Positions 9,677 to 18,459 of a stretch of 37,940 nt of DNA are shown here, one piece after another. The first letter of the stretch is position 1; each line of letters starts with the position of its first letter. The position numbers and the translations under genes were made by a program. Below the pieces are notes generated by a model that saw only the letters and a list, made by a program, of their open reading frames with translations, was not told where the DNA came from and made no database searches. The DNA is from Planctomycetota bacterium (GTDB lineage: Bacteria > Planctomycetota > PLA2 > JAEUHO01), in NCBI GenBank assembly GCA_030066775.1, contig JASJAY010000064.1, positions 1 through 37,940 of the forward strand. The letters are read 5' to 3'.

Positions 9677-10710
9677 GCTTCTTGATGGCCCTTTCCCATG
9701 GTCAACTCGACACCATGACCGCCCCGGGGCTGGAACCGCCCGAAGAGCTGACCGTGCGTGTCGGTGTGAGCACGTGCCTTCTGGGTGAGAACGTGCGCAT
9801 CAACGGCGGGCACTGCCGCAACACCTTCCTCGTGGAGGACCTCGGCAAGCACGTCACGTGGCGCCCCGTCTGCCCGGAGGTCGAGGTCGGCATGAGCATC
9901 CCGCGGCCGCCGATGCGCCTCGTGCGCAAGAAGGCCGACGGGCCCGAGGCCGCGCCAGAGCTCGTCATGTCCAAGACCGGCGAGAGCGTGCACGAGAGGA
10001 TGGCCGAGTGGTCCGAGGCGCGACTCGACAAGCTCGCGCACGACGACCTGGACGGCTACGTCTTCAAGAAGGACTCGCCCACGTGCGGCATGGAGCGCGT
10101 GAAGGTCTACGACGACAACGGCATGCCCACGAAGAGCGGCGTCGGCATCTGGGCCGGTCGCTTCAAGGAGCGCTTCCCACTCCTGCCGACGGAAGAGGAA
10201 GGACGCCTCAACGATCCGCGCCTGCGCGAGAACTTCGTGCTCCGGATCTACACGCATGCGCGCTGGCGCAGCCTGCTCGAGAACGACCCGACCCCCGGCG
10301 GCCTCGTCCGCTTCCACACGGCGCACAAGATGCTGTTGCTGGCGCACAACCAGCAGCAGTATCGCGAGCTCGGGCGGATCGTCGCGCGGGCCGGCGCCGA
10401 TCCGTGGGACGAGATCGCGACCGCGTACGGCGACGGGCTGATGCGGACGCTCGCCCATCGTCCGAACCGCGGGCGCCACCTGAACACACTGCAGCACCTG
10501 GCCGGCTTCCTGCGGCCGCACCTGTCCGACACCCACCGGCAAGAGCTGCACGGTCTCTTCGCGACCTACCGCAAGGGGGTCGTGCCGCTCGTGGTGCCGC
10601 TGACGATGCTCTGCCACCACCTGCGCACGCACAACCCGCACGAGTGGGCCGAGCAGCAGGTGTATCTGCGCCCGTATCCCGAAGAGCTGCTGCTGCGCAA
10701 CATCGCCTGA
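9673..10710 (+). CDS. DUF523-DUF1722 (YbgA-type) fusion protein
   Basis: The protein has 345 residues. The N-terminal DUF523 part (about 28-175) has the conserved cysteines C35 in 'VSTCLLGENVR', C48, C67 in 'PVCPEVEVGM' and C138 in 'KDSPTCGM'. The C-terminal DUF1722/YbgA part spans about 195-335 ('FHTAHKMLLLAHNQQQYRELGRIVA', 'TYRKGVVPLVVPLTMLCHHLR'). Biochemical function is not established. YbgA sits beside phrB in E. coli, and the fusion often accompanies photolyases and LitR regulators, so a role in light or UV stress is likely. The start overlaps the preceding stop; ATG 9715 is an alternative nearer to the domain. Confidence 0.88.
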   Translation: MSFLMALSHGQLDTMTAPGLEPPEELTVRVGVSTCLLGENVRINGGHCRNTFLVEDLGKHVTWRPVCPEVEVGMSIPRPPMRLVRKKADGPEAAPELVMSKTGESVHERMAEWSEARLDKLAHDDLDGYVFKKDSPTCGMERVKVYDDNGMPTKSGVGIWAGRFKERFPLLPTEEEGRLNDPRLRENFVLRIYTHARWRSLLENDPTPGGLVRFHTAHKMLLLAHNQQQYRELGRIVARAGADPWDEIATAYGDGLMRTLAHRPNRGRHLNTLQHLAGFLRPHLSDTHRQELHGLFATYRKGVVPLVVPLTMLCHHLRTHNPHEWAEQQVYLRPYPEELLLRNIA

Positions 10711-10723
10711 GGGTGATCCAGCC

Positions 10724-12001
10724 ATGAACGCGACCGACGACGTCATCATCATCGGCGGTGGACTTGCCGGCCTCTGCTGCGCGCGCGTGCTGCACGCGAG
10801 CGGCGTGCCCTTCCTGCTGCTCGAGGCCTCGGACGACATCGGCGGCCGCGTGCGCACGGACACGGTCGACGGGTTCCTCCTGGACCGCGGGTTCCAGGTC
10901 CTGCTAGAGGCGTATCCCGAAGCCCAGGACGTGCTGGACTACGCCGCGCTCGACCTCCGTCGCTTCTATCCCGGCGCGCTCGTGCGCCAGGGGAACAAGT
11001 TCCGCCGCATGGCGGACCCGTTCCGCAAGCCGATCGCCGGCGTGCGCTCGCTCTTCGGCGGCGTGGGCAGCGTGGGCGACAAGCTGCGCGTCCTGCGCCT
11101 GCGACGCGAGGCGCGCGCGGGCGCCATGGAAGACCTCTTCCGGCGCGACGACCAGACGGCCCGCGAGGCGCTCGAGCGGATCGGCATGTCGCGCGAGATG
11201 ATCGACGGCTTCTTCCGGCCGTGGCTCGGGGGCGTCTTCCTCGACACCAAGCTCGAGACCACCAGCCGCATGCTGCACTTCGTGATGCGCAACTTCGCAG
11301 AGGGCGAGACGTCCGTGCCTGCCAAGGGCATGAGCGAGATCCCAAAGCAGATCGCCGCCGGGCTGCCCGCATCGTCGATCCGCCTCAACACGCGCGTGAG
11401 CGCGGTCGAGCCCGGTCGCGCTCGCCTCGAGACGGGCGAAGTCCTCGAAGGACGCGCGACGGTGGTCGCCACCGAGGGCGCGACGGCGTCGCGTCTCTTG
11501 GGCCGCCCCCGACCCCACGGCGATCAGGGCACGGTCTGCTTCTACTTCGACGCCGATCGCGACCCCGTCGGCGAGCCGATCCTCGTGCTCGACGGCGACG
11601 GCAAGGGACCGGTCAACAACCTGTGCGTCCCGAGCGCCGTCTCGCCCGCGTACGCGCCGAAGGGCCGCTCGCTCGTCAGCGTCTCGGTGATCGGCCACAC
11701 CGGCGAGCCGGAGGCGGAGCTCCTCGAGCGCGTGCGCCACCAGCTCGAAGGCTGGTACGGCGACGCCGTCCAGGGCTGGCGCCTGCTGCGCTCCTACAAG
11801 ATCCCCCACGCGCTGCCCACCCAGCCCGTGGGCGCCCTGGATCCGTCTGCGCGCCCGCCGGCGCGCGTCGACGAGGGCATCTACGTGTGCGGCGACCACG
11901 TCGAGAACGCGTCGATCAACGGCGCCATGGTCTCGGGCCGACGCGCTGCGGAGACGCTGATCGAGGATCTCGGGCTGGGCGGCAGCTCGAAGGTGGCCTG
12001 A
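10724..12001 (+). CDS. FAD-dependent amine-oxidase-like oxidoreductase
   Basis: This 425-residue flavoprotein has an N-terminal dinucleotide-binding motif 'VIIIGGGLAGLCCARVL' (7-23), an acidic ribose contact at E34 and 'IGGRVRTD' (39-46), all typical of the amine oxidase/phytoene desaturase/protoporphyrinogen oxidase superfamily. The C-terminal FAD-closing segment 'GIYVCGDHVENASINGAMVSGRRAAE' is present. Substrate cannot be told from sequence. Its position between DUF523/1722 and a photolyase suggests a light-stress role, possibly on an isoprenoid or pigment. The ATG at 10724 has GAGGGTG nine bases upstream. The gap to the previous gene is 13 bases and to the next 2 bases. Confidence 0.85.
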   Translation: MNATDDVIIIGGGLAGLCCARVLHASGVPFLLLEASDDIGGRVRTDTVDGFLLDRGFQVLLEAYPEAQDVLDYAALDLRRFYPGALVRQGNKFRRMADPFRKPIAGVRSLFGGVGSVGDKLRVLRLRREARAGAMEDLFRRDDQTAREALERIGMSREMIDGFFRPWLGGVFLDTKLETTSRMLHFVMRNFAEGETSVPAKGMSEIPKQIAAGLPASSIRLNTRVSAVEPGRARLETGEVLEGRATVVATEGATASRLLGRPRPHGDQGTVCFYFDADRDPVGEPILVLDGDGKGPVNNLCVPSAVSPAYAPKGRSLVSVSVIGHTGEPEAELLERVRHQLEGWYGDAVQGWRLLRSYKIPHALPTQPVGALDPSARPPARVDEGIYVCGDHVENASINGAMVSGRRAAETLIEDLGLGGSSKVA

Positions 12002-12003
12002 CC

Positions 12004-13515
12004 ATGGCATCGGCCCGGCCCGACGTTCCGCGCATCCGGATCCGCGAGATCAACGATGCGCCCGTCGCCCCCGAGCGCGACTACGTCCTGTATTGGATGA
12101 CCGCGGCGCGGCGACTGGTGCACAGCTTCGCGCTGGATCGCGCCGTAGGCCTCGCCCTCGAGCTCGGCAAGCCGCTGCTCGTCTTCGAGCCGCTGCGCCT
12201 CGGCTACCCCCACGCCTCCGACCGCATGCACGCGTTCATCCTCCAAGGCATGGCGGAGAACGCGGAGGCCGCCAAGCGGCGCGGCGTCGCGTACTTCCCC
12301 TACGTCGAGTCGGATACGGATGCGGACAAGGGTCTGCTCGCAGCACTGGGGAGCCACGCCGCCGCCGTCGTCACGGACGACCACCCGGGCATCTTCTATC
12401 CGCACCTGATTCAGGCGGGCGGGCGCGCGCTCGATGTGCGACTCGAGGCGGTGGACGGGATCGGCCTGCTCCCGATGGCGGTACCGGCAACGGACCTCCG
12501 CCGCGCGTACGACTTCCGGCGGCTGCTCCAGCGTGAGCTCCCGGAGCACCTGCACGATCGGCCGCTGGCCGATCCCCTGGCGCTGCTTTCCGACGGCCCC
12601 AAGGCAAGCGTGCCGAAGGCGATTCTTGAAAGCTGGCCGCGGGCGAGCGCGGCCCTGCTTCGCGCCGAGACGTCGGCCCTCGCCGCGCTGCCCATCGACC
12701 ACGACGTGCCAGCCGTCGCGGGTCGCGTGGGCGGTACGACGGCGGGCATGCAGAGCTTCGATCGCTTTCGCAAGGAGGGGCTTGCGACCTACGGCGAACG
12801 ACGCAACGACATCCTCGACGAAGCCAACACGAGCCGCCTCTCGCCCTATCTCCACTTCGGCCACGTAGGCACCCATCAGGTCTTCGACGCCCTGCTCGAG
12901 GGCCTCGACTGGTCCCCCGCCGACGTGGCGAAGACGGCGAAGGGCGCCCGCGAGGGATGGTGGAACCTCCCCGCGGGGATCGAGGCCTTCCTCGACCAAG
13001 TCGTCACGTGGCGCGAGCTCGGCTTCAACTTCAACCGCTATCGCGACGACGCGGACCGATTCAGCTCCCTGCCCGGCTGGGCCAAAGACAGCCTCGCGCA
13101 GCACGCCGAGGACGAGCGCGAGCACGTGTACACGCGGCGCCAGTTCGAGGCGGCGACGACACACGACCCGCTCTGGAACGCCGCGCAGCGCGAGCTCGTC
13201 GAGACGGGCTCGATCCACAACTACCTGCGCATGCTCTGGGGCAAGAAGATCCTGCACTGGAGCAAGAGCCCGCAGGACGCGGCGAAGACGATGATCTACC
13301 TGAATGACCGCTACGGGCTGGACGGTCGCGATCCCAACTCGTACTCGGGCATCTTCTGGGTGCTCGGCCGCTACGACCGCGCCTGGGGACCCGAGCGACC
13401 GATCTTCGGCAAGATCCGCTACATGACCTCCGACAGCACGCGCCGCAAGATGAACGTGAAGCCCTATCTCGAGCGCTATGGCAAGGGCACGGAGCCGAGC
13501 GCCACGCTCTTCTGA
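12004..13515 (+). CDS. Class II CPD photolyase
   Basis: This FAD enzyme uses light to split cyclobutane pyrimidine dimers in DNA. The 503-residue protein has the class II opening 'YVLYWMTAARRLVHSFALDRAV' and the photolyase alpha/beta domain to about residue 170. The C-terminal FAD domain contains 'SRLSPYLHFGHVG', 'TWRELGFNFNRY', 'YLRMLWGKKILHWS' and 'YLNDRYGLDGRDPNSYSGIFW' with 'PIFGKIRYM'. The 'LDGRDPN.Y.G..W' block marks class II rather than class I or cryptochromes. It starts 2 bases after the FAD protein and is last in the operon under the MerR-B12 regulator, so it should be made in light. Confidence in the family is high; the substrate (CPD) follows from the class. Confidence 0.93.
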   Translation: MASARPDVPRIRIREINDAPVAPERDYVLYWMTAARRLVHSFALDRAVGLALELGKPLLVFEPLRLGYPHASDRMHAFILQGMAENAEAAKRRGVAYFPYVESDTDADKGLLAALGSHAAAVVTDDHPGIFYPHLIQAGGRALDVRLEAVDGIGLLPMAVPATDLRRAYDFRRLLQRELPEHLHDRPLADPLALLSDGPKASVPKAILESWPRASAALLRAETSALAALPIDHDVPAVAGRVGGTTAGMQSFDRFRKEGLATYGERRNDILDEANTSRLSPYLHFGHVGTHQVFDALLEGLDWSPADVAKTAKGAREGWWNLPAGIEAFLDQVVTWRELGFNFNRYRDDADRFSSLPGWAKDSLAQHAEDEREHVYTRRQFEAATTHDPLWNAAQRELVETGSIHNYLRMLWGKKILHWSKSPQDAAKTMIYLNDRYGLDGRDPNSYSGIFWVLGRYDRAWGPERPIFGKIRYMTSDSTRRKMNVKPYLERYGKGTEPSATLF

Positions 13516-13567
13516 TCGGCCTGTCCCCACCACCCTCCTGCCGGATACAACGAGCAGGGAGGTGCCG

Positions 13568-14860
13568 ATGCCCCACGCGAGATGGATGACCGGCTGCGCG
13601 CTGCTGGCGCTGGCCGCCCTGGCGCTGTTCGTGGCGTTCGACCACGCCGGTGCAGAGGAGGGCTTCAAGAGCCAGATCACGTGGCACGCCGACCTCGCGA
13701 AGGCGCGCGAGCTCGCCTCGACGTCGGGCAAGCCGCTCTACGTGACCTTCCGCTGCATCCCATGAAAGGACTGCGCGCGCTTCGACGAACAGGTTGTTCG
13801 TTCCACCCCGGATCTCGACGCCGCCCTGTCGAGCTACGTCTGCGTCCGCGTCACGGACATGCGCGGCATCGACCTCGAGACCTTCCGCTTCGACTACGAC
13901 CTCACCTTCTGCTCGCTCCTCATGCACGCGGACGGGACCACCTACCACGTGTACGGCGGCCGCGACTGGCGCGATGCCCAGTCGCATCTCTCGCTTCGCT
14001 CGCTGATCCGGGTGCTCGGGGACACGCTCGTCGAGCACGCCACCTACGCGAAGCAGTCGAAGCGGAGACGACCGCCGAAGCCGCGCTACATCGACGACTC
14101 CCCGGCCCTGAAGAAGCGGCTCGCTGAAGGCAAGCGGCCGGAGTGCATCCACTGCCACAGCGTGCACGACTTCGAACGCGAGGACGCACGCGCCGCCAAG
14201 CGCTGGCGACGTTCCGAGATCTGGATCTTCCCCGACCTGGAGCAGGTGGGCTTCACGGTCGAGCGGGACGATCAGGCCGTGGTCGCACGCGTACTCCCGG
14301 ACTCGCCGGCTGCTGCCATGGGGCTCGCACCCGGCGACCGGCTCCACTCGTTCGGTCCGAAGTACGCGCGCACGTATGGCGACCTGCAGATGGTGCTTCA
14401 CGACGCGAAGGCCTCTGCCACGCGCGTGAGGGTCGAATGGACGCGCGGCACGGAGCGCATGAGCGGGACGCTGGCGCTGAAGAAGGGGTGGAAGGAGCGC
14501 ACGCCGGAGGTGTTCGCCTGGCGGCCCTCCAAGTGGCCGCTCTCGCCCAAGCCGGGCTTCGGCGGTCCGCCGCTCTCGCGCACCCAGAAGGAGAAGCGCG
14601 GCCTCGATCCGGACGCCTTCGCGTTCCGGGTGCAGTACATCGTCACGTGGGGGCCGTCGAAGCACACCGGACGGAACGCGGCGAAGGCCGGCATCCGTAA
14701 GGGCGACATCGTCTACAGCGTGTGCGGCAAGACGGACTTCCGCGACATGAACCACTTCCACGCATGGTTCCGGCTGACGCGCGAGGTCGGAACAACCTGC
14801 GAGATCAAGCTGCTCCGGGGCGACGCCCACAAGACCGTGACGCTGCCGGTCATCGAGTAG
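13568..14860 (+). CDS. Candidate selenoprotein: thioredoxin-like, CxxCH and PDZ domains (in-frame UGA at 13763-13765)
   Basis: One frame runs from ATG 13568 (strong GGGAGGTG upstream) to the TAG ending at 14860, broken only by UGA at codon 66. Read as selenocysteine it gives a 430-residue protein. Domains in order are a signal peptide (about 1-29), a thioredoxin-like domain (about 35-155) with C63-I-P-U66-K-D-C69 after the strand 'GKPLYVTFR', a C-I-H-C-H haem-c-type motif at 193-197, a PDZ domain (about 225-305) and a second PDZ-like domain (about 355-425). Coding clearly continues past the UGA, since 'LDAALSSYVCVRVTD' and 'LLMHADGTTYHVYGGRD' complete the thioredoxin fold. A SECIS-like hairpin lies 26 bases after the UGA. 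I recall a RefSeq family name of the type 'Trx7/PDZ (seleno)protein' but cannot check it here. The alternative is a nonsense mutation or sequencing error (TGC to TGA). The protein is probably periplasmic and redox-active; its substrate is unknown. Confidence 0.8.
13784..13802 (+). promoter_or_regulatory. SECIS-like hairpin downstream of the in-frame UGA
   Basis: CGAACA (13786-13791) and TGTTCG (13795-13800) form a perfect 6-bp stem, extended by an A-U and a G-U pair at the base. The apical loop is GGT (GGU in RNA). The loop begins 26 bases after the UGA. Bacterial SECIS elements lie inside the coding region, roughly 16-37 bases beyond the UGA, with a small apical loop starting with G. The GGU loop resembles that of E. 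coli fdhF. Confidence 0.65.
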
Positions 14861-14873
14861 CCGCCGCCGCGCC

Positions 14874-17264
14874 TCAGCGGTTCCTCTTCTTCGGAGGTTG
14901 GATGCGGATGCGTTCGCCCGCCTTGACCGTCACGTGGCCGAGCCGTGCCTGGGCCCACCGCTCGGATCGGAACGCCCACACTTCGTACTTCCCTGGGGGG
15001 ATGCGCGCCTCGAACCACCCGGCCGCGTTCGGACGCACGGAAGGCGGCCTCTTCATCTTGTTCTTCTTGCGGCGCCGGTAGTAGGACTGCACCGAGCCTT
15101 CGAAGAACATGACCTTGAAGGCGCCCTGACCCTGGTGCGGCCCGAGGTACCCCTCGACCACCCCCATGACGGGGCCGAGGTCGAGGTGATTGCGCTTGCC
15201 GGCCAGCGCGGCCTGCACGGAGAACGCCTGCGGATCGTGCCACTCGCTGTCGACCGCGACGCTGGTCGGACCGGAGGGCAGTCCCGCGAGCTCGGCCTCT
15301 CCACGGGCGTCCGCGCGCCAGATGTAGGGGAGACGAGGGTCCGCCGGACGGATCCGCGCCCCCGCAACGGGGCCGCCCTTCGCCGCGTGCACGGTGACCA
15401 GCACCTTGCGCGCGTCCTCGAGCCAGACGCGCGTGAGCTGCTGGTCTGCCTGGCGGTAAGAGGTGTACTGCACGAACGACGGCGCGAAATCCTTCGCGCG
15501 GAACACGATCACACCCTTGGGCTCGGGCAGACCGGGCAGCGTGAACGCGCCGTCCTCGCCGAGCTTGAACCAGAACGTCTTGCTGTAGCGCTTCGTGTAC
15601 ACGTCCACGCGGACGCGCGGGATGACCCGGCGCCCGAACACGGTGCCTTCGTACGACGGCTTGCCCCTGAGCTCGGCGATGAAGCGCTTCTGTCCGGCAT
15701 GGACGCGGCCCACGTCCTGTCGGTCGTAGCGGCTCTGCGCGTCGAACGTCGGCGGGGGAATCACGTGCAGCTCGAGCGACCGTCCGACCACGCCGCGCAT
15801 GAAGAACGCCCCGCGACGATCGGCTGTGACCTCGATCCGCGGATGGCGGTCGCTGCTGGGAACCCACACCACCTTGGCGCCCGGTACGAGCTCGCCCTGG
15901 GGGCCACGCACCGTGCCGGAGAGCGTGTCCCCCGCCACGGAGTGGATCGTGAGCTCCGTCGTCTTCTTCTTGTTGATCGTCACCCCGGTGGCGTGGCGCG
16001 GCCCATCGGGTACCGACGCAATGAGCTGGTACGTCCCAACGGGAATGTCGGCGAAGGTCGCGCTGCCCCGCTGCCCGTAGGTGGGATCCGTCAGGGCGAA
16101 GTCGGCGTACGGCCCCTGCAGCTCGAAGTGCGCGCGCTGCATCGCGCCTCCGTTCTCGTCGATGAAGAAGACGCGCAGCGCGCCGCGGGCGCGAACCTCG
16201 AGGTCGACCTCCGCCTCCGGCTGCTTCGTCGTGAGAAGCACGGCGTCACTGCGCACCTGTTCCCGTGCGCTGGCGCGCGCCACGACCTGCACCGGCATAT
16301 CCAGCGGGACGCCCTTGATCTCGTAGCGCCCCTCCTCATCGAGCAGCGTGCGGAAGACGGTCCACGCCTCCGCGTCGAGCTCCTGCTTGGTATGCGGCGC
16401 GCGACCCGCCCATGGATCGTGCGGACGCCGGTCCTCCGGCAGTCGCCGTCCCGGCGGCGAGAGGAACACGGCGATGGTCGCCTCGGCCCCCGTCGACAGC
16501 CCTTTGACGCGGCCGTGGATCCTTCCCGCGCCGCCCACCAACACCTCGATCGACTGGTCCTCCTCGTGCACGGTGTGCGTGGAGCGCACGGGCACGAGGC
16601 CCTCTGTCTTCACGAGCAGCGTGAACGGGTGACTCAGGCGCACGCCGAGGAGCTCGAAGCGCCCGTTCTCGTCACTCGTGAGAGTGCTGGTCACGAAGCG
16701 TCGCGCGTCGTCGTCCCAAGTTCGGATCTGGGCGTCTACGACCGGCGCGCGCGTCTCGCGATCCAACACCACGCCACGCACGGGAACGCCGGGCGTCATG
16801 TAGACGACGGTCTCGGCCCCACCGCGCGCGGAGCCCGCGCTGAGGAGGTAGCCGCGCATCGTGGCCTCGAAGTCGAAGCGCTCCAGACGACGGGTGACCT
16901 CGAGCTCGCCCCGGTCGTTGGACGTGCCCACGTACCCCGTCTCGGGGTCGTCGATGCGCACGCCCTCGAGCAGACGCTCATCGCCGGTGTGCCGGACCAC
17001 GAACCGGAAGGTCTGCTCTGGGATCTCGGGCTCGTCGCTCGGCGCATCGTCCGCGGCGCCCTTCAGGGCCACCTCGGTATCCATCGTGTCGCCGACGACG
17101 GGCGTCGGGTCCGACTCGGCGGCGTAGGGGTCGTCCTCCGCGTCGCCGGCCATGCCGCCCCAGGAGAGCAGCAGCCAGATCCCCAATCCGGCGGCAAGCA
17201 GGCAGGCGGTTGCGCGAAGCGGCGTCACGGGCTCGGGGCTTCCCTCCTCTGGAGTTGGACGCAC
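14874..17264 (-). CDS. Long exported protein with repeated carboxypeptidase-regulatory-like domains
   Basis: This 796-residue protein has one N-terminal hydrophobic segment ('ATACLLAAGLGIWLLLSW', about 18-35), an acidic linker and then a run of beta-sandwich modules of the carboxypeptidase regulatory-like/CNA-B kind. The modules show as repeats such as 'VRGVVLDRETRAPVVDAQIRTWD...TSDENGRFELLGV', 'YEIKGVPLDMPVQV', 'TFADIPVGTYQLIA' and 'GAFTLPGLPEPKGVIVF'. No catalytic domain is visible, so a structural, adhesive or binding role on the outer side of a membrane is likely. The C-terminus is very basic ('RRRKKNKMKR' and 'PPKKRNR'). The start is uncertain: GTG 17264 gives the longest form, but GTG 17228, with GAGGAGGGA about 12 bases upstream, may be the real one. 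It resembles the protein at 34081-36330 in architecture. Confidence 0.8.
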   Translation of the reverse strand: MRPTPEEGSPEPVTPLRATACLLAAGLGIWLLLSWGGMAGDAEDDPYAAESDPTPVVGDTMDTEVALKGAADDAPSDEPEIPEQTFRFVVRHTGDERLLEGVRIDDPETGYVGTSNDRGELEVTRRLERFDFEATMRGYLLSAGSARGGAETVVYMTPGVPVRGVVLDRETRAPVVDAQIRTWDDDARRFVTSTLTSDENGRFELLGVRLSHPFTLLVKTEGLVPVRSTHTVHEEDQSIEVLVGGAGRIHGRVKGLSTGAEATIAVFLSPPGRRLPEDRRPHDPWAGRAPHTKQELDAEAWTVFRTLLDEEGRYEIKGVPLDMPVQVVARASAREQVRSDAVLLTTKQPEAEVDLEVRARGALRVFFIDENGGAMQRAHFELQGPYADFALTDPTYGQRGSATFADIPVGTYQLIASVPDGPRHATGVTINKKKTTELTIHSVAGDTLSGTVRGPQGELVPGAKVVWVPSSDRHPRIEVTADRRGAFFMRGVVGRSLELHVIPPPTFDAQSRYDRQDVGRVHAGQKRFIAELRGKPSYEGTVFGRRVIPRVRVDVYTKRYSKTFWFKLGEDGAFTLPGLPEPKGVIVFRAKDFAPSFVQYTSYRQADQQLTRVWLEDARKVLVTVHAAKGGPVAGARIRPADPRLPYIWRADARGEAELAGLPSGPTSVAVDSEWHDPQAFSVQAALAGKRNHLDLGPVMGVVEGYLGPHQGQGAFKVMFFEGSVQSYYRRRKKNKMKRPPSVRPNAAGWFEARIPPGKYEVWAFRSERWAQARLGHVTVKAGERIRIQPPKKRNR

Positions 17265-17338
17265 GCCGGCGGCCGATCTTGCCGGCGGAACCTGTCCCCC
17301 ACGCCACCCATCATGCCGGAAAGGAGGGCAGCGAGCAG

Positions 17339-18403
17339 ATGGACGCCCTGATCCAGTGGTTCGAGGCGCTGGAGCCCTGGGGCAAGGCCGGGGTCTCGCT
17401 GGCTGCGGCCCTCGTCGCCTACTTCATCCTCACGCGCGTCATCACGATCTTCACGCGCTCGAGCGAGACGCACCTCGACGACCAGATCATCGCGGCGGTG
17501 AGCACGCCGATCGTCGCGTCGCTGGTGCTCGTCGCGATCGGCTACCTCCTCAAGGCGTACGTGCTCGAGGCGCCGGCGCCCGTGGACGAGGACGGCACGC
17601 CCCCACGCCTCGCGTGGCAGCTGCGCATCCTGCTCACGATCGGCATCCTGTTCTGGATGCGCGGCCTCATGCGCGCGAGCGACGCCGTGCTCGACGCGAT
17701 GGCTCGCCGCGTCGACGACTTCCAGTGGATTCAGCCGCGCTCGCTCCCGCTGTTCGAGATCCTCGCCAAGCTCGGCGTCGTGGGCGGCGCGATCTACGCG
17801 ATCATGCTGACCTGGCGCATCGACGTGACCGCGTGGCTGGCCTCGGCCGGCATCCTCGGCCTCGCGATCGGCTTCGCGGCGAAGGACACGTTGGCGAACC
17901 TCTTCGCGGGGATCTTCATCCTCACGGACGCGCCGTACAAGCTCGGCGACTTCATCGTCACGGAGGCCGGCGAGCGGGGCCAGGTCACCGACATCGGCAT
18001 CCGCAGCACGCGCATCCTCACGCGCGACGACATCCAGATCACGATCCCCAACGCCGTCATGGCGAACTCGAAGATCGTGAACGAGTCGTCCGGCCGCCAT
18101 ATCAAGCGCCGCATCCGCTGCGCCGTCGGCATCGCCTACGGCGCGGACGTCGAGGCCGCCGAGCGGGTCCTGCTCGATGCCGCCAAGAGCGTCGAGTACC
18201 TCGTGTCCGATCCCGCGCCGCGCGTCCGCTTCCGGCGCTTCGGCGACAGCGCACTGGAACTCGAGCTGATGGGCTGGATCGACGAGCCGGTGCTGCGCGG
18301 CAGGGCCCTGCACCAGCTCAACATCGCGGTCTACAAGGGCCTCGAGGCCGCCGGGATCGGGATCCCCTTCCCGCAGCGGGACGTGCACCTGCACCAGGCC
18401 TGA
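17339..18403 (+). CDS. MscS-family mechanosensitive ion channel
   Basis: This 354-residue membrane protein has hydrophobic segments at about 14-34, 53-72, 95-112 and 145-180, followed by the pore-helix/beta-domain signature of MscS: 'GLAIGFAAKDTLANLFAGIFILTDAPYKLGDFI' (about 174-206). 'GQVTDIGIRSTRILTRDDIQITIPNAVMANSKIVN' is the typical beta-domain, and the alpha/beta C-terminal domain ends in 'GIPFPQRDVHLHQA'. It opens on membrane tension and releases solutes during hypo-osmotic shock. The ATG at 17339 has AGGAGGG ten bases upstream. It is divergent from the carboxypeptidase-regulatory-like gene. Confidence 0.92.
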   Translation: MDALIQWFEALEPWGKAGVSLAAALVAYFILTRVITIFTRSSETHLDDQIIAAVSTPIVASLVLVAIGYLLKAYVLEAPAPVDEDGTPPRLAWQLRILLTIGILFWMRGLMRASDAVLDAMARRVDDFQWIQPRSLPLFEILAKLGVVGGAIYAIMLTWRIDVTAWLASAGILGLAIGFAAKDTLANLFAGIFILTDAPYKLGDFIVTEAGERGQVTDIGIRSTRILTRDDIQITIPNAVMANSKIVNESSGRHIKRRIRCAVGIAYGADVEAAERVLLDAAKSVEYLVSDPAPRVRFRRFGDSALELELMGWIDEPVLRGRALHQLNIAVYKGLEAAGIGIPFPQRDVHLHQA

Positions 18404-18459
18404 GCCGCGGTGTGCCGCTCGCGTACCTTGGGTAGCGGCTCCGGTCCGCCGGAAACACC

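Noticed and set aside
13763..13765. TGA as a true stop making a short 65-residue protein and a separate downstream gene
   Set aside because: The downstream frame is the same frame, completes the thioredoxin fold, and has no ribosome site at its first Met (13859). The hairpin favours recoding.
18402..18441. GAGCCGC/GCGGCTC inverted repeat before the EEP gene
   Set aside because: The loop is 26 bases long and no regulator context supports it.
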